NCBI GenBank assembly: GCA_032821775.1
Contig: JAVLRN010000004.1
Coordinates: 1,612,001 to 1,676,000 of the forward strand
Direction: 5' to 3'
DNA length: 64,000 bases
Source of the DNA: Sanguinoderma infundibulare
Lineage: Eukaryota > Basidiomycota > Agaricomycetes > Polyporales > Polyporaceae
This document shows positions 1-11,051 of the stretch, piece after piece. How positions within the stretch are numbered: position 1 is the stretch's first letter; every line of letters starts with the position of its first letter. The position numbers and the translations under genes were made by a program. Below the pieces are notes generated by a model. That model made no database searches. It was not told the origin of the DNA and worked only from the letters and a program-made list of their open reading frames with translations.

Positions 1-725
1 TGTGAGAGACAGTCGTAGGATACAAGCCTGGTTCAAGGCGGGATACAAGTACTTACAAGATGCAAGACAGAACTGAGCATGGCGCGAGCTCGATAACGTA
101 AGCACAATATTTCCAACCACGGTCTCTTACTTTTAATTATGCCGGATTTGGCCGGATACGAAGCGACGGCTCTGCACTCGCGCGCGGGGAGTGAGCAACC
201 CTGCGCGCCTCGAGCGAGCTCGAGACGAAGCGACAGACCGACGAATTTCTTCCAAGACTCTTCGATGCAACCGGCGCGGCTTCTCGCGCCGCGTCTCGGA
301 CTGGATGGCCCAGGTCACGATGTTCTTCAGTCGAACCACAATCTGTGGTGGTGACGCAGCGTCGCGTACCTTCTCTAAAGGCACCTGCGTCCACGTCTTG
401 CGGTCCAGGGCTCTATCATCTCGCCATCTGGCTTAGCACCATGGCACGTACAGAGGGCCTACGCCACACTAGAACGCCGGCAAATCATCCGGACGAGCTA
501 AGCACCAGCAGTCGGGACCCAATACAACGAACCAAGCGTCTCCATACCGTCACCTCCTTTGTGTGGGCAGTCAAGCGCGATGGATTTCAACCCCGCCTTC
601 GCGGATAAATATCCTCAGTGGGTTTTTGCGATTTGGAACCCTGCGCCCCCGTTTCGCCTCCACCTTCTCTAGCTCGCCGCTGCCCGACCCTTTCCGCGAC
701 TCTCCTATCACCGGTGTGGCACGAT
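1..725. other. Intergenic, upstream of the P450 gene
   Basis: No gene recognised on either strand. The short open frames here overlap one another and show no family motif. The last 100 bases are pyrimidine-rich, as expected for a basidiomycete promoter and 5' UTR leading to the P450 start at 726. Confidence 0.6.
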
Positions 726-2978
726 ATGGGCACCACTACTACTACGACCCTCCTCACCGCCTGGCATGTTGCTGCCGTTGTATTGTTCGTCCTCATCGTG
801 CGCGCGGCAATGCTGCGAAAGCGCAAGGGACCGATGCCCCCCGGTCCTTCTGGGTGGCCCATCATCGGAAACGTGCTCGACGTCCCCCTGAACCATAGCT
901 GGAAAACCTTTGCAAAGTGGGGCGAACGATGGGGTATTTGACATTCCATGCCGTCTTACACACACGCGCCGTGCTGTGCTGACGAATATCCATCTTTGCA
1001 GGCGATCTCATGTCCATCGTGCTCCTCGGGCAGCCGATGGTCATCATCAACTCGTACAAGCACGCGTACGAGCTGCTCGAGAAGCGCTCCGCCATCTACT
1101 CGGACCGCCCGCACATGATCATGGCCGGCGACATCGTGGGCTGGGACCAGATCCTCGTCCTCCTCCGCTACGGCAGCCAGTTCCGCGAGTACCGCCGGCT
1201 CATGGCGCGCGTCCTCGGCTCGCGCAGGAGCGTCGACGCGTTTGTTCCCATCATCGAGGAGCACGCGGGGAAGCTCGTCTCACGTCTCCTCCGCGCGCCC
1301 ACGTCCGACCTGCCTTCGCAGATTCGCAAGTACGTTATCTCGATCTTCTTCAATTGATTTTGACAGCGCGTGTCGGGCCTGCTCCTCGCTAGTCCTCGCT
1401 CCCGCGCCGGGTTTTTCTCCCATCAGCTTCCCGAGCGCCTCGGTGATCTGCGAGGCTCCCCGTGCTGACGGAAATGTGCTTGTGCAGGATGACCGGAGCG
1501 ATCGTCCTCATGATCTCCTACGGGTACCAGCCGCAAGAAAACGACGATCCGCTAATCCAGATGGCGGAGGAGGCGACCGAGCAAGCCGCCGAGGTCGCGC
1601 AGCCGGGCGCATTCCTCGTCGACGTCTTCCCGTTCCGTAAGTGCCAGCCTTCTAGCCGACACGTTCCAGTCCGTTAACCAGTGCGTTGACGTAACATGGA
1701 ATCTCCGCTTCGCCACGTCCAGTCAAGTACGTGCCGTCGTGGATGCCTGGCGCGGGGTGGAAGCGCAAGGGCCAGAGGTATAGGGCGAACATGGACCAGC
1801 TGAGCGGCGTGCCGCACGAGTTCGTGAAAGATCAGATGGTGCGTTGCGCACGGCGGCCCACCGCCAATTGGTTCGGGAGTTTCGGAGCTAACGTTTCTGG
1901 CTCGTCTTGTCCAGACTGCAGGGACAGCGTTGCCTAGCTTCACCTCCACGATGCTCGCCACGAACCCGACTGCGGATGAGGAATACAGAATCAAGATGTC
2001 GGCGGCATCGATTTACTCTGGTGGGGCAGACACGGTATGATGCGCCCAGAGTTTCAGTGAAGGCTGTTATCATCTCACGTTTAACTGTCCCTGCAGACCG
2101 TATCGGCGGAGTTGACGTTCATCCTCGCCATGAGCTTATGGCCGGACGTGCAGAAGAACGCACAGGCAGAGCTGGACGCCCTGGTCGGGCGCGACCGCTT
2201 ACCCACGTACGCGGACGTCGCCCAGATGCCATACCTGAACGCGATTTATCTCGAGACCCTCCGCTGGAACCAAGTTGTCCCACTCGGTGAGTCGTTTGTT
2301 TTCCTTGTTTTCCTTGTTTCCCGCAGACGTCGTCCGACTAACGCCCTAAATCAGGCGTTCCCCACGCCATCCTCGAGGACGACTTCTACGAGGGCTACTT
2401 CATCCCGAAGGGCAGCATCGTCTGCGTCAACCAATGGTGAGTGCCGCCAAGTCCCCGTTGCGGAGCTTGGACGCACACTAATCGCTCCCGCGCTCGCACC
2501 GCACAGGCGGATCCTCCACGACCCTGAAATCTATGCGGATCCATTCACATTCAACCCGGAGCGTTTCCTTAGCGGGCCCGAAAAATCGCCTGAGCTCGAC
2601 CCACGCAAAATCGCGTTTGGTTTCGGTCGTCGGTAAGTACAGTACACTCCGTGGAGTCGGTTCTAGCGTAGCAGTTCTGACAGGATCCCAGTATCTGCCC
2701 AGGACTGCACCTCGCGGAGCTGTCCGTGCTAACGGTTGCCGCGATGCTTCTCTCGGTCTTCGATATGTCGAACCCGTTAACCGAGGCTGGCGTGCCCATC
2801 ACTCCCGACACCGCCGAACATACCGGCGGAACTATCAGGCACGTCTATATCCTTCCTTCACTTGTTGATATTATCTCTGACAGGTTTCTGCAGCCATCCG
2901 GCTCCGTTTACATGCACCATTCAACCGAGGTCCGAAAAGGCGAAGGCCCTGATCCTTGCGCTGCAAGAGCGCAAGTAA
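726..2978 (+). CDS. Cytochrome P450 monooxygenase, 10 exons, 516 aa
   Basis: Haem-thiolate monooxygenase, presumably anchored in the ER membrane by a hydrophobic N-terminal helix (about residues 10-27) followed by the proline hinge PPGPSGWPIIGN. Exons: 726-933, 1002-1329, 1488-1636, 1723-1838, 1915-2034, 2097-2286, 2355-2436, 2507-2632, 2692-2838, 2894-2978. Visible hallmarks are the I-helix GGADT at the end of exon 5, the K-helix ETLRW, the PERF box and the haem loop FGFGRRICPG with the ligand cysteine near residue 442. The total length is normal for a fungal P450. The last intron starts with GC instead of GT. The overall pattern resembles the large basidiomycete families annotated as O-methylsterigmatocystin oxidoreductase-like, but the substrate cannot be read from sequence. 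No biosynthetic partners are adjacent. Confidence 0.93.
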
Positions 2979-3620
2979 GCCTCGAAGCTCAACCCCCGAC
3001 CACGAGCTTCCCTGCTTCCTGCAACGATCCTAACGTTATATCATATACTTTATGATGCTGACTCGTGTACGACTAGACACCATGTTCATGACTCTAGTGT
3101 CCCGGCTAGTTGTACATTACGACATCTTGCTCTCCGTGTCCGCGACCCCTGCTGTTAGATAGTCATCGCTGTCTTCTCTCGCTTTCCACCATTATTCTTG
3201 GCCTCAGGCTCGCATCTCGGACTTCAGTACAATGTACTTCTCTCCAAAGAATTGAAGCCCCGTTGAATGTATAAAACGTATTGGATCGCCATCATTGATC
3301 GCGAATTCCCTTGGGCCTGGGACACGCATGCCAAGTGGACTACTTGCAAGTGGCAAGCTCTCACGATATTCCCCCATGTCCCGCCGCCCCAAACATATGT
3401 GCTCGTTATGTATTATGTTTCCCGGAAGAAGTCCGCCCGCTCCACTGATCAACGTTCTTGTAACCTTGTTCGCCGCCGGCGGTGCCGGTGTCTCTCTCAT
3501 GGTCCAGGTGTTTCGTGTCTCGGCGCTATGTGCTCCTTGCCAAGCCCCTTATTGGGTTGCCCCTTTGAGAAAAACATTGGGTTCAAATATATTCCTCTTT
3601 TGAGTACCCTTCTCCACGTC
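2979..3620. other. Intergenic between P450 and the serine-rich gene
   Basis: Terminator region of the P450 and upstream region of the next gene. Open frames of about 100 codons run both ways at 3204-3635 but show no recognisable motif and no consistent splice structure. I see no gene here. Confidence 0.5.
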
Positions 3621-3626
3621 GACGCC

Positions 3627-3634
3627 TATAAATA
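3627..3634 (+). promoter_or_regulatory. TATA box of the small serine-rich gene
   Basis: A perfect TATAAATA lies in a short GC-rich context. It is followed by a roughly 250-base stretch rich in C and T that reads like a typical fungal pyrimidine-rich leader, ending at the ATG at 3931. This is the clearest core promoter in the window and is the main reason to believe that the downstream small gene is transcribed. Confidence 0.6.
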
Positions 3635-3930
3635 GGCCAGCCAGAGCTGCTGGCCCCCGACCGAAGTCCCTCAGCAACTGCCCCTCGCACTCAACTGTAC
3701 ACTCCTCTCCATTGTCTTGCCGCTGCCCATCATCTCGCTCACCGTCTCACAGGTTGTTTCCACCGTCGTCTCACCCTGTCGTCTCCCTCGCCATCGCGCA
3801 CTCAACTGGGTCTTGCTTGTCATCGCGCACCTCTCACACCTTTGTTTCTCACCTCTCACCATTTGTCTCGCACATTTCTTAGCATTGTCCCTCGCCATCC
3901 TATCGTTTCATTTTATCCCTCATTTTCCTA

Positions 3931-4480
3931 ATGATGTCATCGTCGTCGTCGTCGTCGTCGTCGTCTGCTAACATCCCTACCGGTGAGCGTTACTTCCTCT
4001 GGTGTTACTTTTAAGGATATTGACAATTATTTTTGGTCCGGTCTCCGCACTGGATGGGTAGGGCATCATGGTTCTTGTGGTGGGGGCCACAGCACCCCCG
4101 GAGGCAAGGGTGTCCCGGGGCATGCTGCTTTGCAGGTGGAGGGAGGTCATGACATGTGCGACGATCGCTGTGACGGCGTCATCGGCTTTCAACTTGAGCT
4201 TATGCGGTCCCAGCGGCAGTTGTTCAAGCTACACCATCAACAGATCCGCCGTCTCGATCTCATTTTGGCCCACCAAGAAGAGGAGGAGAAAAAACGCCAG
4301 AGGTCTCACGACTTGCTCATCGCCCTATTCCTGATATTCTTGAAGAAGCTAGGCTGCAACACGGACTTGAATATTCAGTAAGTGACATTGCTGTACTTTA
4401 TTGCTTTATCATTTTATACTTACCTCAATATCAGAGAAAAGATGTACGAAATTGATCAGGCCCTCAACCTTGCCCTCTAA
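3931..4480 (+). CDS. Hypothetical small protein with an N-terminal serine run, 137 aa, 3 exons
   Basis: Not recognised. Best model: 3931-3982, 4062-4377, 4435-4480, whose phases close exactly. The product begins with Met-Met and a run of about ten serines. A glycine- and histidine-rich stretch follows, then a helical charged segment with a Glu/Lys/Arg-rich core (LILAHQEEEEKKRQR) and a hydrophobic helix near the end. The second intron (57 nt, gtaagt donor and tcag acceptor) is convincing. The first intron rests only on phase and a weaker ggtag acceptor. It stands alone behind a TATA box and next to a decayed WD40 gene. It could be a coiled-coil regulator or a young orphan gene; no function is proposed. 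Confidence 0.42.
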
Positions 4481-4799
4481 GTGGCGGAAAAAGTAGCTTG
4501 CTCAAACGGCGATGACAGCGTCGACAGTGCCAATGGTGTCAACGGCAACAATGCCAGACGAAGGTGATCCAGAAGCCTGCGTGGCGTCGTCGTCAGACCA
4601 TCGAGGAGGCAATGAAGAGGAGCCGGGCAAAGAGGAGATAGGGCAGGACTTACCAGTTGCCGTGTCCGTGTTGAAGCTGACGCCGTCGAGGCTGCCGACC
4701 CAGAGCACGAGGAATATCGCCAGCGGGGAATATCATAAGTTCCCCAGACACGGCCGGTTGGATCCTGACCGCTCACGCAAGCAGACGAGTTGCGCGAAG

Positions 4800-5200
4800 G
4801 CATCGAACGTCGGTGCATGACACAATGCCCGCCACGATCGTCCCTAAGATCCTGGAGCACGATGCCCGATTCATGGACGTTGCGTTCGGCCCGCCAGCTG
4901 CCTGACCGCCACTGGACCGACCGGTTCGTATCTGGGACGTGGGAGCAGGAGAGGTGTGAGCGGTCGTCATCTCCCAACCTTACTTGACAGCCACGGTCGG
5001 GTTCTCCACCGACGCCGTTCCACCCTGATGCTGAGCCGAGACCGTGGTCCGAAAGAGGCGTGTATGATGATGCCCATTGGGTGGACTCATGTCCGCTACG
5101 CCTCCACTGCGTTCTCCCTCGATGTGCAGCACATTCTGACGGTGTCCGATTTTGGAGGAGCAATTTTTCGAGGCCGTTAATGGTGGTCGCACGACGGTAT
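4800..5200 (+). pseudogene. Decayed WD40-repeat gene
   Basis: Pieces of WD40 blades can be read in different frames on the plus strand, broken by stops. The sequence from 4927 reads RIWDVGAGEV, a typical WD-dipeptide strand. The stretch at about 5095-5170 reads STAFSLDVQHILTVSDFGG, the usual pair of blade strands. The wording is close to the intact F-box-WD40 genes at 20.5 and 28.4 kb (their DIGAGE and FSPDGRSIL strands), so this is probably an old relative. No continuous reading frame or plausible splice model rescues it. Confidence 0.45.
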
Positions 5201-5832
5201 TGACGGAGGACAAGGAGAGCTTAGTTGGCGCCTCATCTTGTACTGTCCGGAGATGACCGCGTATTGCCGCGAAGGCGGCTGGCTCGGGGACGTGGGTAGT
5301 TATCAGCGCCACCAGTTCTCGCCGCTACCAAGTCCAACACAATAAACGAGGGTTGCTGTGGTTGCAGGAAGTGAAAACAGCACGATGAAAGCGTTACACA
5401 TCTTTGACCATAGAACCGCCTTCATAGCGTACACCCAAAGCCCGAAAGTAAATAAAGAAAACAATATTCGGGCTACGCAAAAGACACGAGTCAGTCACGT
5501 TTTAAAGCCACACAAACGCGACTTACCATCCCGATCAAACCCCAGGAAAGTGAATAAATCGACCAATCGTGAACGTTGCCGCCCTTGCCTTGGTGGGGGC
5601 AATAAAGTTAGCCTTCTGTCACGGACGAAGTAATCCGATGACAGCGAAGTACACACCCGCCCGAACACGCGGAGGCTCTGCGAGACTTGACGAGCTCGGC
5701 TCATAACAGCCCCTTCCGAAACACCGTCCGGTTGTTCCTCCACGCATCCTACCGTGCCGTCCTGAGCCGTGTGGCACACAGTCCTAACCCCTCGTCGTCA
5801 GCGATGCTCATCCAACATTCGCGATGAGACTC
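5201..5832. other. Intergenic, nothing recognised
   Basis: No gene or repeat recognised. It contains the end of the WD40 relic on the left and the 3' flank of the minus-strand secreted-protein gene on the right. Confidence 0.5.
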
Positions 5833-6218
5833 TTACCCCGCGCTGCAGAACTCGCCATCTACAGCGCAATCAAAAGTAAATAAAATTCAGAACAAGCCAA
5901 CACAAGCGGCCGAAAAAGAGAGAAAAAAATGGACGCACTCCAGCAACACTGGGCCCCGTTCAGCGGATAGCACGCCGCAGGACCCGAGCATGGGGCCCAC
6001 CCGAGCGGACACTTGCGGTCGCTGCTGTGCGCCTGCCGCCGCTCGAGGCTGTACCAACGCGTCGCCTCGGCCGGCGGGACGCACGTTTCGCTCCCCGTCT
6101 CGATCGTCTCGGCCGTCATCGTGGTCGTCGGGTGGGGCAAGCTCAGGCTGCTCACAACCTGGGACAGGACCAATAAGCAAACGACGACGACGGAGACCAC
6201 GGAGTGGATGCGGTGCAT
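5833..6218 (-). CDS. Small secreted cysteine-rich protein, 101 aa, 2 exons
   Basis: Start at 6218; exons 6218-5939 and 5858-5833, separated by an 80-nt intron. The N-terminus (MHRIHSVVSVVVVCLLVLSQ) is a strong signal peptide. The mature part ends in a cysteine cluster: C-P-x-G-W-x-x-C-S, then C-Y-P-x-x-G-x-x-C-C, then, across the intron, N-G-E-F-C-S-A-G and stop. The same cluster, with the intron after the same CC pair, occurs in the larger gene at 33071. The two are therefore paralogues; this one stops where the other adds a second cysteine unit and a Ser/Thr-rich tail. It is likely exported to the cell surface or medium. Its function is unknown; a role in wall interaction or as an effector-like protein is only a guess. 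Confidence 0.68.
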
Positions 6219-7129
6219 TATGCTCGCTTCGCGGGAGCGGGAGCGAGGGCGGGAAATAGGTGGAGAACGACACCGAGAAGTTTGAAAGTTCGGGTGGAGA
6301 AGGTTACGTGGAGCATTGCGCGAGCGTGTACCCGCTTGCGACAGATTTATCGGCCGCGGGCTGCGAGACGAGTGGGGAATAGGCAACTGCCAGCCTTCAT
6401 GGGGTGTGCGTTCCGTGTGGGAGGGACGGTGAGATCGAGGTCTAGAGAAGTTGACACCGCGGTCAGATGATCGTTGTCGTTTGCGCACGCACAGCTTGTA
6501 ACGGAAAGTACTATTACAGGCTTACAGCCGCGCAAGATGGCTCGGGACGTCCTCGGTTCTGGCCGAAAACTCGACTGTCAGTGTGCTCGCTCACGCAAAG
6601 AGACACGCACTCACCACAGTTTTGCAGTACCCGCTCCGTCCGATACCGCCGAACCACCGTTTTGCAGCGTTGACTCTGTCCGAGATCGCCGAACCGCAGA
6701 AAGGGCTCACGCGGCGACGGAGGAACGGAATGAAACAACGATGAGAACATGCACTCTGAAGTATGCTCGTCAACACAGCCTCGCTCCTTCTTGCATAGGA
6801 TCGCTGCGGTCAAGAGAAAGAGGGCGGTCGAGAGACTCATTTGGCCACCATCTTGTCAAACCATGACGGGCGGGGCGCCTGGCGTTTGGTATTGACTGTT
6901 GAACTGCCAGATTACATCCGCTAGAAGCTGCACATGAGAGGTCCGCGTCTTCAGCAATATTCCGATGCAGGTATGACGTGGGTCCCGTTAGCGTTCTTGT
7001 TGAATGAAGGAGGTGCGAATACAAACCTGCACGGAGATGTTTATGTTCCGATTGAAGTCAGGCAAGGCATGTACTTGCCGCGAGTCGTAACAAGCCATGC
7101 ACGGTCCGAATTCAGTAGCATAGTCATCA
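6219..7129. other. Intergenic, nothing recognised
   Basis: Upstream region of the minus-strand secreted-protein gene, then the 3' flank of the citrate carrier. Overlapping open frames of 60-130 codons on both strands at 6470-6870 lack any motif. I see no gene. Confidence 0.5.
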
Positions 7130-8564
7130 TCATACAGCTCGGCCACCAATGAACCTGATGACATTCTCGTACACCGTGAACACGATCCCGCCACTCAGCT
7201 GTCCCCAGGCCGCGCGCGTCAGCTCCATGCCCATCAAACGGATAGGTAGAACGAAATACGACGTAGGTACTCACCACCAGCCGCGCCAACCTTGGCGTCG
7301 TCCCCGTCCAGAACCGCAAAATGCCCTCCTCTGTGAAAATCCTGTATGCGCAGTGGAACGAGTTTCTGTACGCCTGCCGTGCCTCGAGGCTCTGCATCCG
7401 CGTCTTGATCACGCTGTTGGAACCGTTTCGTCAGCTGCACATCAAAATAGCGACAAGGCATGGCAAAATCAAGACGCACTCTAATGGCATGGTAGTGTAC
7501 ACGGTCACCAACCCAGCGACAGCCCCGATGCCGAATGTGACCGCGCTCGAGATCGGCTGTCCTGGCCTACCCTGGCCTTGGATCATCTGCTTAAGGGTAG
7601 TGTAGGTCGTAAACCGGACGGCCGAGTTCGCGCCTTGCCGCATCATCTGCGGGCGCGGGCCCGAGTCGTCAGCACCTTCCCGCATACAGAGACACGCATG
7701 TACGCGACGCACCACGGGGAACAGTCCCCGGTAGATCCCACGGAGGCCCTCTTCTCGGACGATCGTCGCTGTGCCGTGGACGAGGCCGCGGAAGCGCGGA
7801 TTAGGGCTCTTCGCGTCGTCGATGAGCTTCGTTCTGCGAGGGCGCCTCCATGAGCACCCATCCACGAGATTTCTAAGGGTGAGCAGTGAGCGTACTTTAT
7901 AGTTTCCGAAGGCGTCACTGCGAATACGGCCTCCATCATCCCCGCGCCCAGTCCGGCGAGCAGACTCCTCGGCGGAGAGACTTTGCCCTCACCCACGGAC
8001 GCACGTCAGTCTCCCAGGGTCCTTCGTCGAATGGAACACTACAGGGCTCACCTCAGCGTCGGCGAGCGCGTGCTTGAAGTGGTCGTACGAGACGAAACGT
8101 ACGCCTGCCTTCACGGAGTTACCTACCCCCATCCTCTGTTCGGTATACGCGTACGTGCATGGAAGTGAACGGAAAATGACGCACCGATCACCAACGCCAT
8201 GCATCCTGAATAGAGGCCCCCTACGCCCTTCGTCTGCAGCGTTTCCCGAATGATAGATATGGGACTTTGTTTCTGGTACCGCCAAACGCGAGAGTACAGT
8301 GAGTGGTAGGACAGCAGAATGATTCGAACGAGCAGACGACCTCACGCACCTTCCCGCTGAACTGTGACCGCGTCTTCACGAACTCCGTGGGGTACGTTAT
8401 AAATCTATCAGGTGCCATCCCGTAAATTTGGATCATTAGCGCGTACGCCGCACATCAACACAAGACAGACCGTGTACAGAAGAGAAAATGGGAACTTACG
8501 CCTCCACCGCGCCCGCCGTCGTGCCCGCGATGAGCGAGTGCAGTGGCTTTTCCTTTTTCGACAT
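7130..8564 (-). CDS. CTP1: Mitochondrial tricarboxylate (citrate) carrier, 288 aa, 9 exons
   Basis: Inner-membrane exchanger of the SLC25 family, expected to trade mitochondrial citrate for cytosolic malate and so supply cytosolic acetyl-CoA. Exons (descending): 8564-8500, 8404-8350, 8272-8185, 8122-8052, 7987-7896, 7833-7713, 7646-7480, 7413-7275, 7198-7130. The three carrier signatures are present, one per repeat: PTEFVKT, PSETIKT and PLDVIKTRMQ. FRGLVHGT and GIVFTVYENV also match the citrate-carrier branch. Length is normal (about 290). The last acceptor is uncertain: 7222 also keeps frame and would add eight residues. The gene is divergent from the HEM4 gene, about 330 bases apart, so they may share a promoter region. 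Confidence 0.92.
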
Positions 8565-8890
8565 GGCAGCCTTGAGTATTTGGTTTTCGCGTTCCTCTTC
8601 AGGACCGCGAGATGCCTAACGACGATAACAGGGGGACCAGAGAGGGGGGCCGTCGCACCACCTGACGGATGAGTCGAGCGAGGCGAGTGACAAGGAAAAA
8701 GGCGGACGCGTCGGAAGCGCGTGCGCGAGCGCAATCACACGATGATCTCATGCTCAATCCCCCGCTCCCACCGCACGATGTTCCTGCCAATTTGTCGCGT
8801 TCTCAACCTGCTCTCTGTGCTGATGTCCTAGCCCTCATCACCCCGACTGCCAAGCATCTAGTCTTTGGATCAGAGGATCAACAACGAAGA

Positions 8891-9955
8891 ATGGGGACGA
8901 ACGTCCTCCTGCTGCGCGCGCCGTCCGAGGACGGCAACGGCAGAGACAAGTACGAAGACGCGTTCAACGCTCGGGGCTACCGCGCCGTCAACGTCCCCGT
9001 GCTCGAGACCGTGCACACGAACGTTGGCGAGCTCAGCGGTGTCGTGCGTAAGGGAGGTTCGGGATATGCAGGCGTGATCGTGACGAGCGGGCGGGCGGGC
9101 GAGGGGTGGAGGCTGGCCGTGCAGCAGCTCGTGAACGATGAGCGCACAGGTACTCTACGTCGCATGTACGTTTGCGTCTCGAAATGGGGGTACTGAGAGG
9201 GTAATGCTCTCTAGATGAACGCGCTGAAGGGTGGACCAACACCCCGTTCTACGTCGTCGGCGAGGCCACCGCCTCCGTCCTCCGCGGCATCCCCTCCTCC
9301 CCGTACTCCCCGCGTGACATTCGCGGGGGCGCGGAGTCCGGCACGGGAGAGAAGCTCGCGCATTTCATCGTGTCCGATCTCTCATTGTCCCCAGGGTCGG
9401 ACAAGAAGCTCCTCTACCTTGTCGGCGACAAGAACCGCGACACTGTCCCGACCATCCTCCGCAATGCCGGCTTCGAGCTAGAGACGCTACAGGTGTACGC
9501 TACCCAGGGCTCATCGCGGTTCGAGGACGATCTGCGGAACGCATTGGAAGGGGTACAGGGTCTGGGTGAGCCCATTGCCTCTGTTTCGCTCCGGTGAACT
9601 GGCGGCTGACCCACGACGCTTGCTGGACTTTGAATGGAAACTCTATGATAATGAAGACCCACAAGCAATTGAGCTGTGGTGGATCATCCACTTCGCACCC
9701 AGCTCCGCAAAGTACGTCTCGCCAATCCTGGAGAAATACTTCAACATCCCTTTGAAGGATGACGTGAATCCCGACCTCGAGGGCAACGGTAATAACGGTC
9801 AGCGTTCCCGGCGCGCAAGGCTGGCAGCCATAGGCCCGACGACGGCGTCCTCGCTGGAGTCGGACCTGGACATGCGAATAGACGTGGTGGCAGCGAAGCC
9901 GACTCCGGAGGCGTTGGCGGAGGGGATAGCGAAATTTGACGAGAACCGTACTTGA
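8891..9955 (+). CDS. HEM4: Uroporphyrinogen-III synthase, 299 aa, 3 exons
   Basis: Cyclises hydroxymethylbilane to uroporphyrinogen III, the fourth step of haem synthesis, in the cytosol. Exons 8891-9149, 9215-9565 and 9666-9955. The N-terminal MGTNVLLLRAPSEDG, YAGVIVTSGRA, TPFYVVGEAT, LLYLVGDKNRDTVP and FAPSSAKYVSPIL blocks follow the two-domain HEM4 fold in order. The final GPTTASSLE block is the usual C-terminal signature. The third exon could instead begin eight or nine bases earlier at the GAAG acceptor, keeping frame and adding three residues. An upstream in-frame open region was ignored because homologous proteins start at the MGT(N) block. Confidence 0.9.
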
Positions 9956-10161
9956 ACCGCGAAGCTTCACTTGTGTGTATCCTTACTTGTTGTACTCATA
10001 CTGTACCATACCATAGACCACCTCGGCTGCTTGGGTATTGAGAGACGCAGGAACCAGCGGCTGCATTAACACCAGCTGCGCCATCTAGCACATTTTCTTC
10101 TACCGCCCCTACGACTTCTATAACCCTCCACGTAGACGGCGGATGCTAGCCATCCGACACT

Positions 10162-10855
10162 CTAGTGATGCGCCTCGTCGTGCTTGGGCTCGTCCGCCTC
10201 GAGGAAGGCGAGGAACTGCTCCGCGCCGGTGGGGCCTGACGCCTCGTCCTCGGTCGCGGGCTTCGCAGCGGCAGCGAAGGTGGGCTCGGCGGCGTCCCAG
10301 GCAGAGAGCTCACCCGCGAGGTCGGCGGGGAGTGTGGGCGGCGTGGGGGAGGGCGGCAGGGCGTAGTTCTTCACGACGCCAACATGGGCATCCTTAGCCT
10401 GCAAGACGAACGCGTGTATCAGGAGATGTGGGAGGCGTACGTGGAAGGTGGATCAATGTCGGGAGGGATGGATGGGAATAGACCGCGGACGAAGGTAGTT
10501 GGCAGGGTAGAGGACGTCACGCACCGGTGCGGGGGCCTTGTACGCCTTGAGCTCCTTGACGTAGAGGTCCTGAACGAAGTCTGCACCCCGCAACAAATCC
10601 AAGGCAGCCGTGCGTGTTGGAAGGGAGCGCAGACCGCAGGAGAGCACATCGTCACCCTCTGCAAATCGTGCCACGGAAACCAACGGGAATATCACTCACC
10701 TTTCCGCGCGACCGCAGACGTGGAGAAAGCGCACTTGCGCGAAACCGAACGAGCCTACAACCCCATCCAGTCAGTTTAACATGTCCATTCCCTTTGTCTG
10801 AGAAAACAGGCGAACGTACGGCAAAAGCGGCCTGCCTGAGGAAAGCGGAGGACAT
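10162..10855 (-). CDS. ATP14: F1Fo-ATP synthase subunit h, mitochondrial, 127 aa, 4 exons
   Basis: Subunit h of the peripheral stalk of mitochondrial ATP synthase. Exons (descending): 10855-10820, 10754-10700, 10580-10525, 10398-10162. The first two exons encode an import presequence (MSSAFLRQAAFA, then RKCAFSTSAVARK). The mature part starts with DFVQDLYVKELKAYKAPAP, continues with AKDAHVGVVKNY, and ends in the acidic, histidine-terminated tail typical of fungal subunit h. Length is as expected. The first intron lies inside the presequence. The gene is transcribed away from the IF1 gene across a 196-bp shared upstream region, so the two ATP-synthase genes may be co-regulated. Confidence 0.9.
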
Positions 10856-11051
10856 GGTCGATGCGGAAGAGGGATGGGCGTGACGTGACGCTGTTTGGTC
10901 ACGGCCGTCGGTAGTTCTCGGCTGAGCGCGGGACGCGTTGCCGGCTCCCTCCCTCCCCGGCGCTTGTGCAGGCCTCGCTGTGCGTACACATAAACCGAGC
11001 CGAGGAGGTCTGTTCGTCCACATTCTCACCACACTCCCACCGACGACTACG
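10856..11051. promoter_or_regulatory. Shared divergent promoter of ATP14 and INH1
   Basis: These 196 bases separate the start codons of two divergently transcribed ATP-synthase genes, so both promoters and 5' UTRs must fit here. The right half contains C/T-rich stretches just before the IF1 start. No TATA box is evident on either side. A short divergent promoter of this kind suggests coupled expression. Confidence 0.55.

Noticed and set aside
3940..3965. Run of tcg triplets as a microsatellite only
   Set aside because: It lies in frame just after an ATG and codes for serines, so it was kept as part of the small gene rather than listed as a separate repeat.
4477..5163. 228-codon minus-strand frame
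   Set aside because: It is antisense to the WD40 relic, whose plus-strand readings carry recognisable blade motifs.
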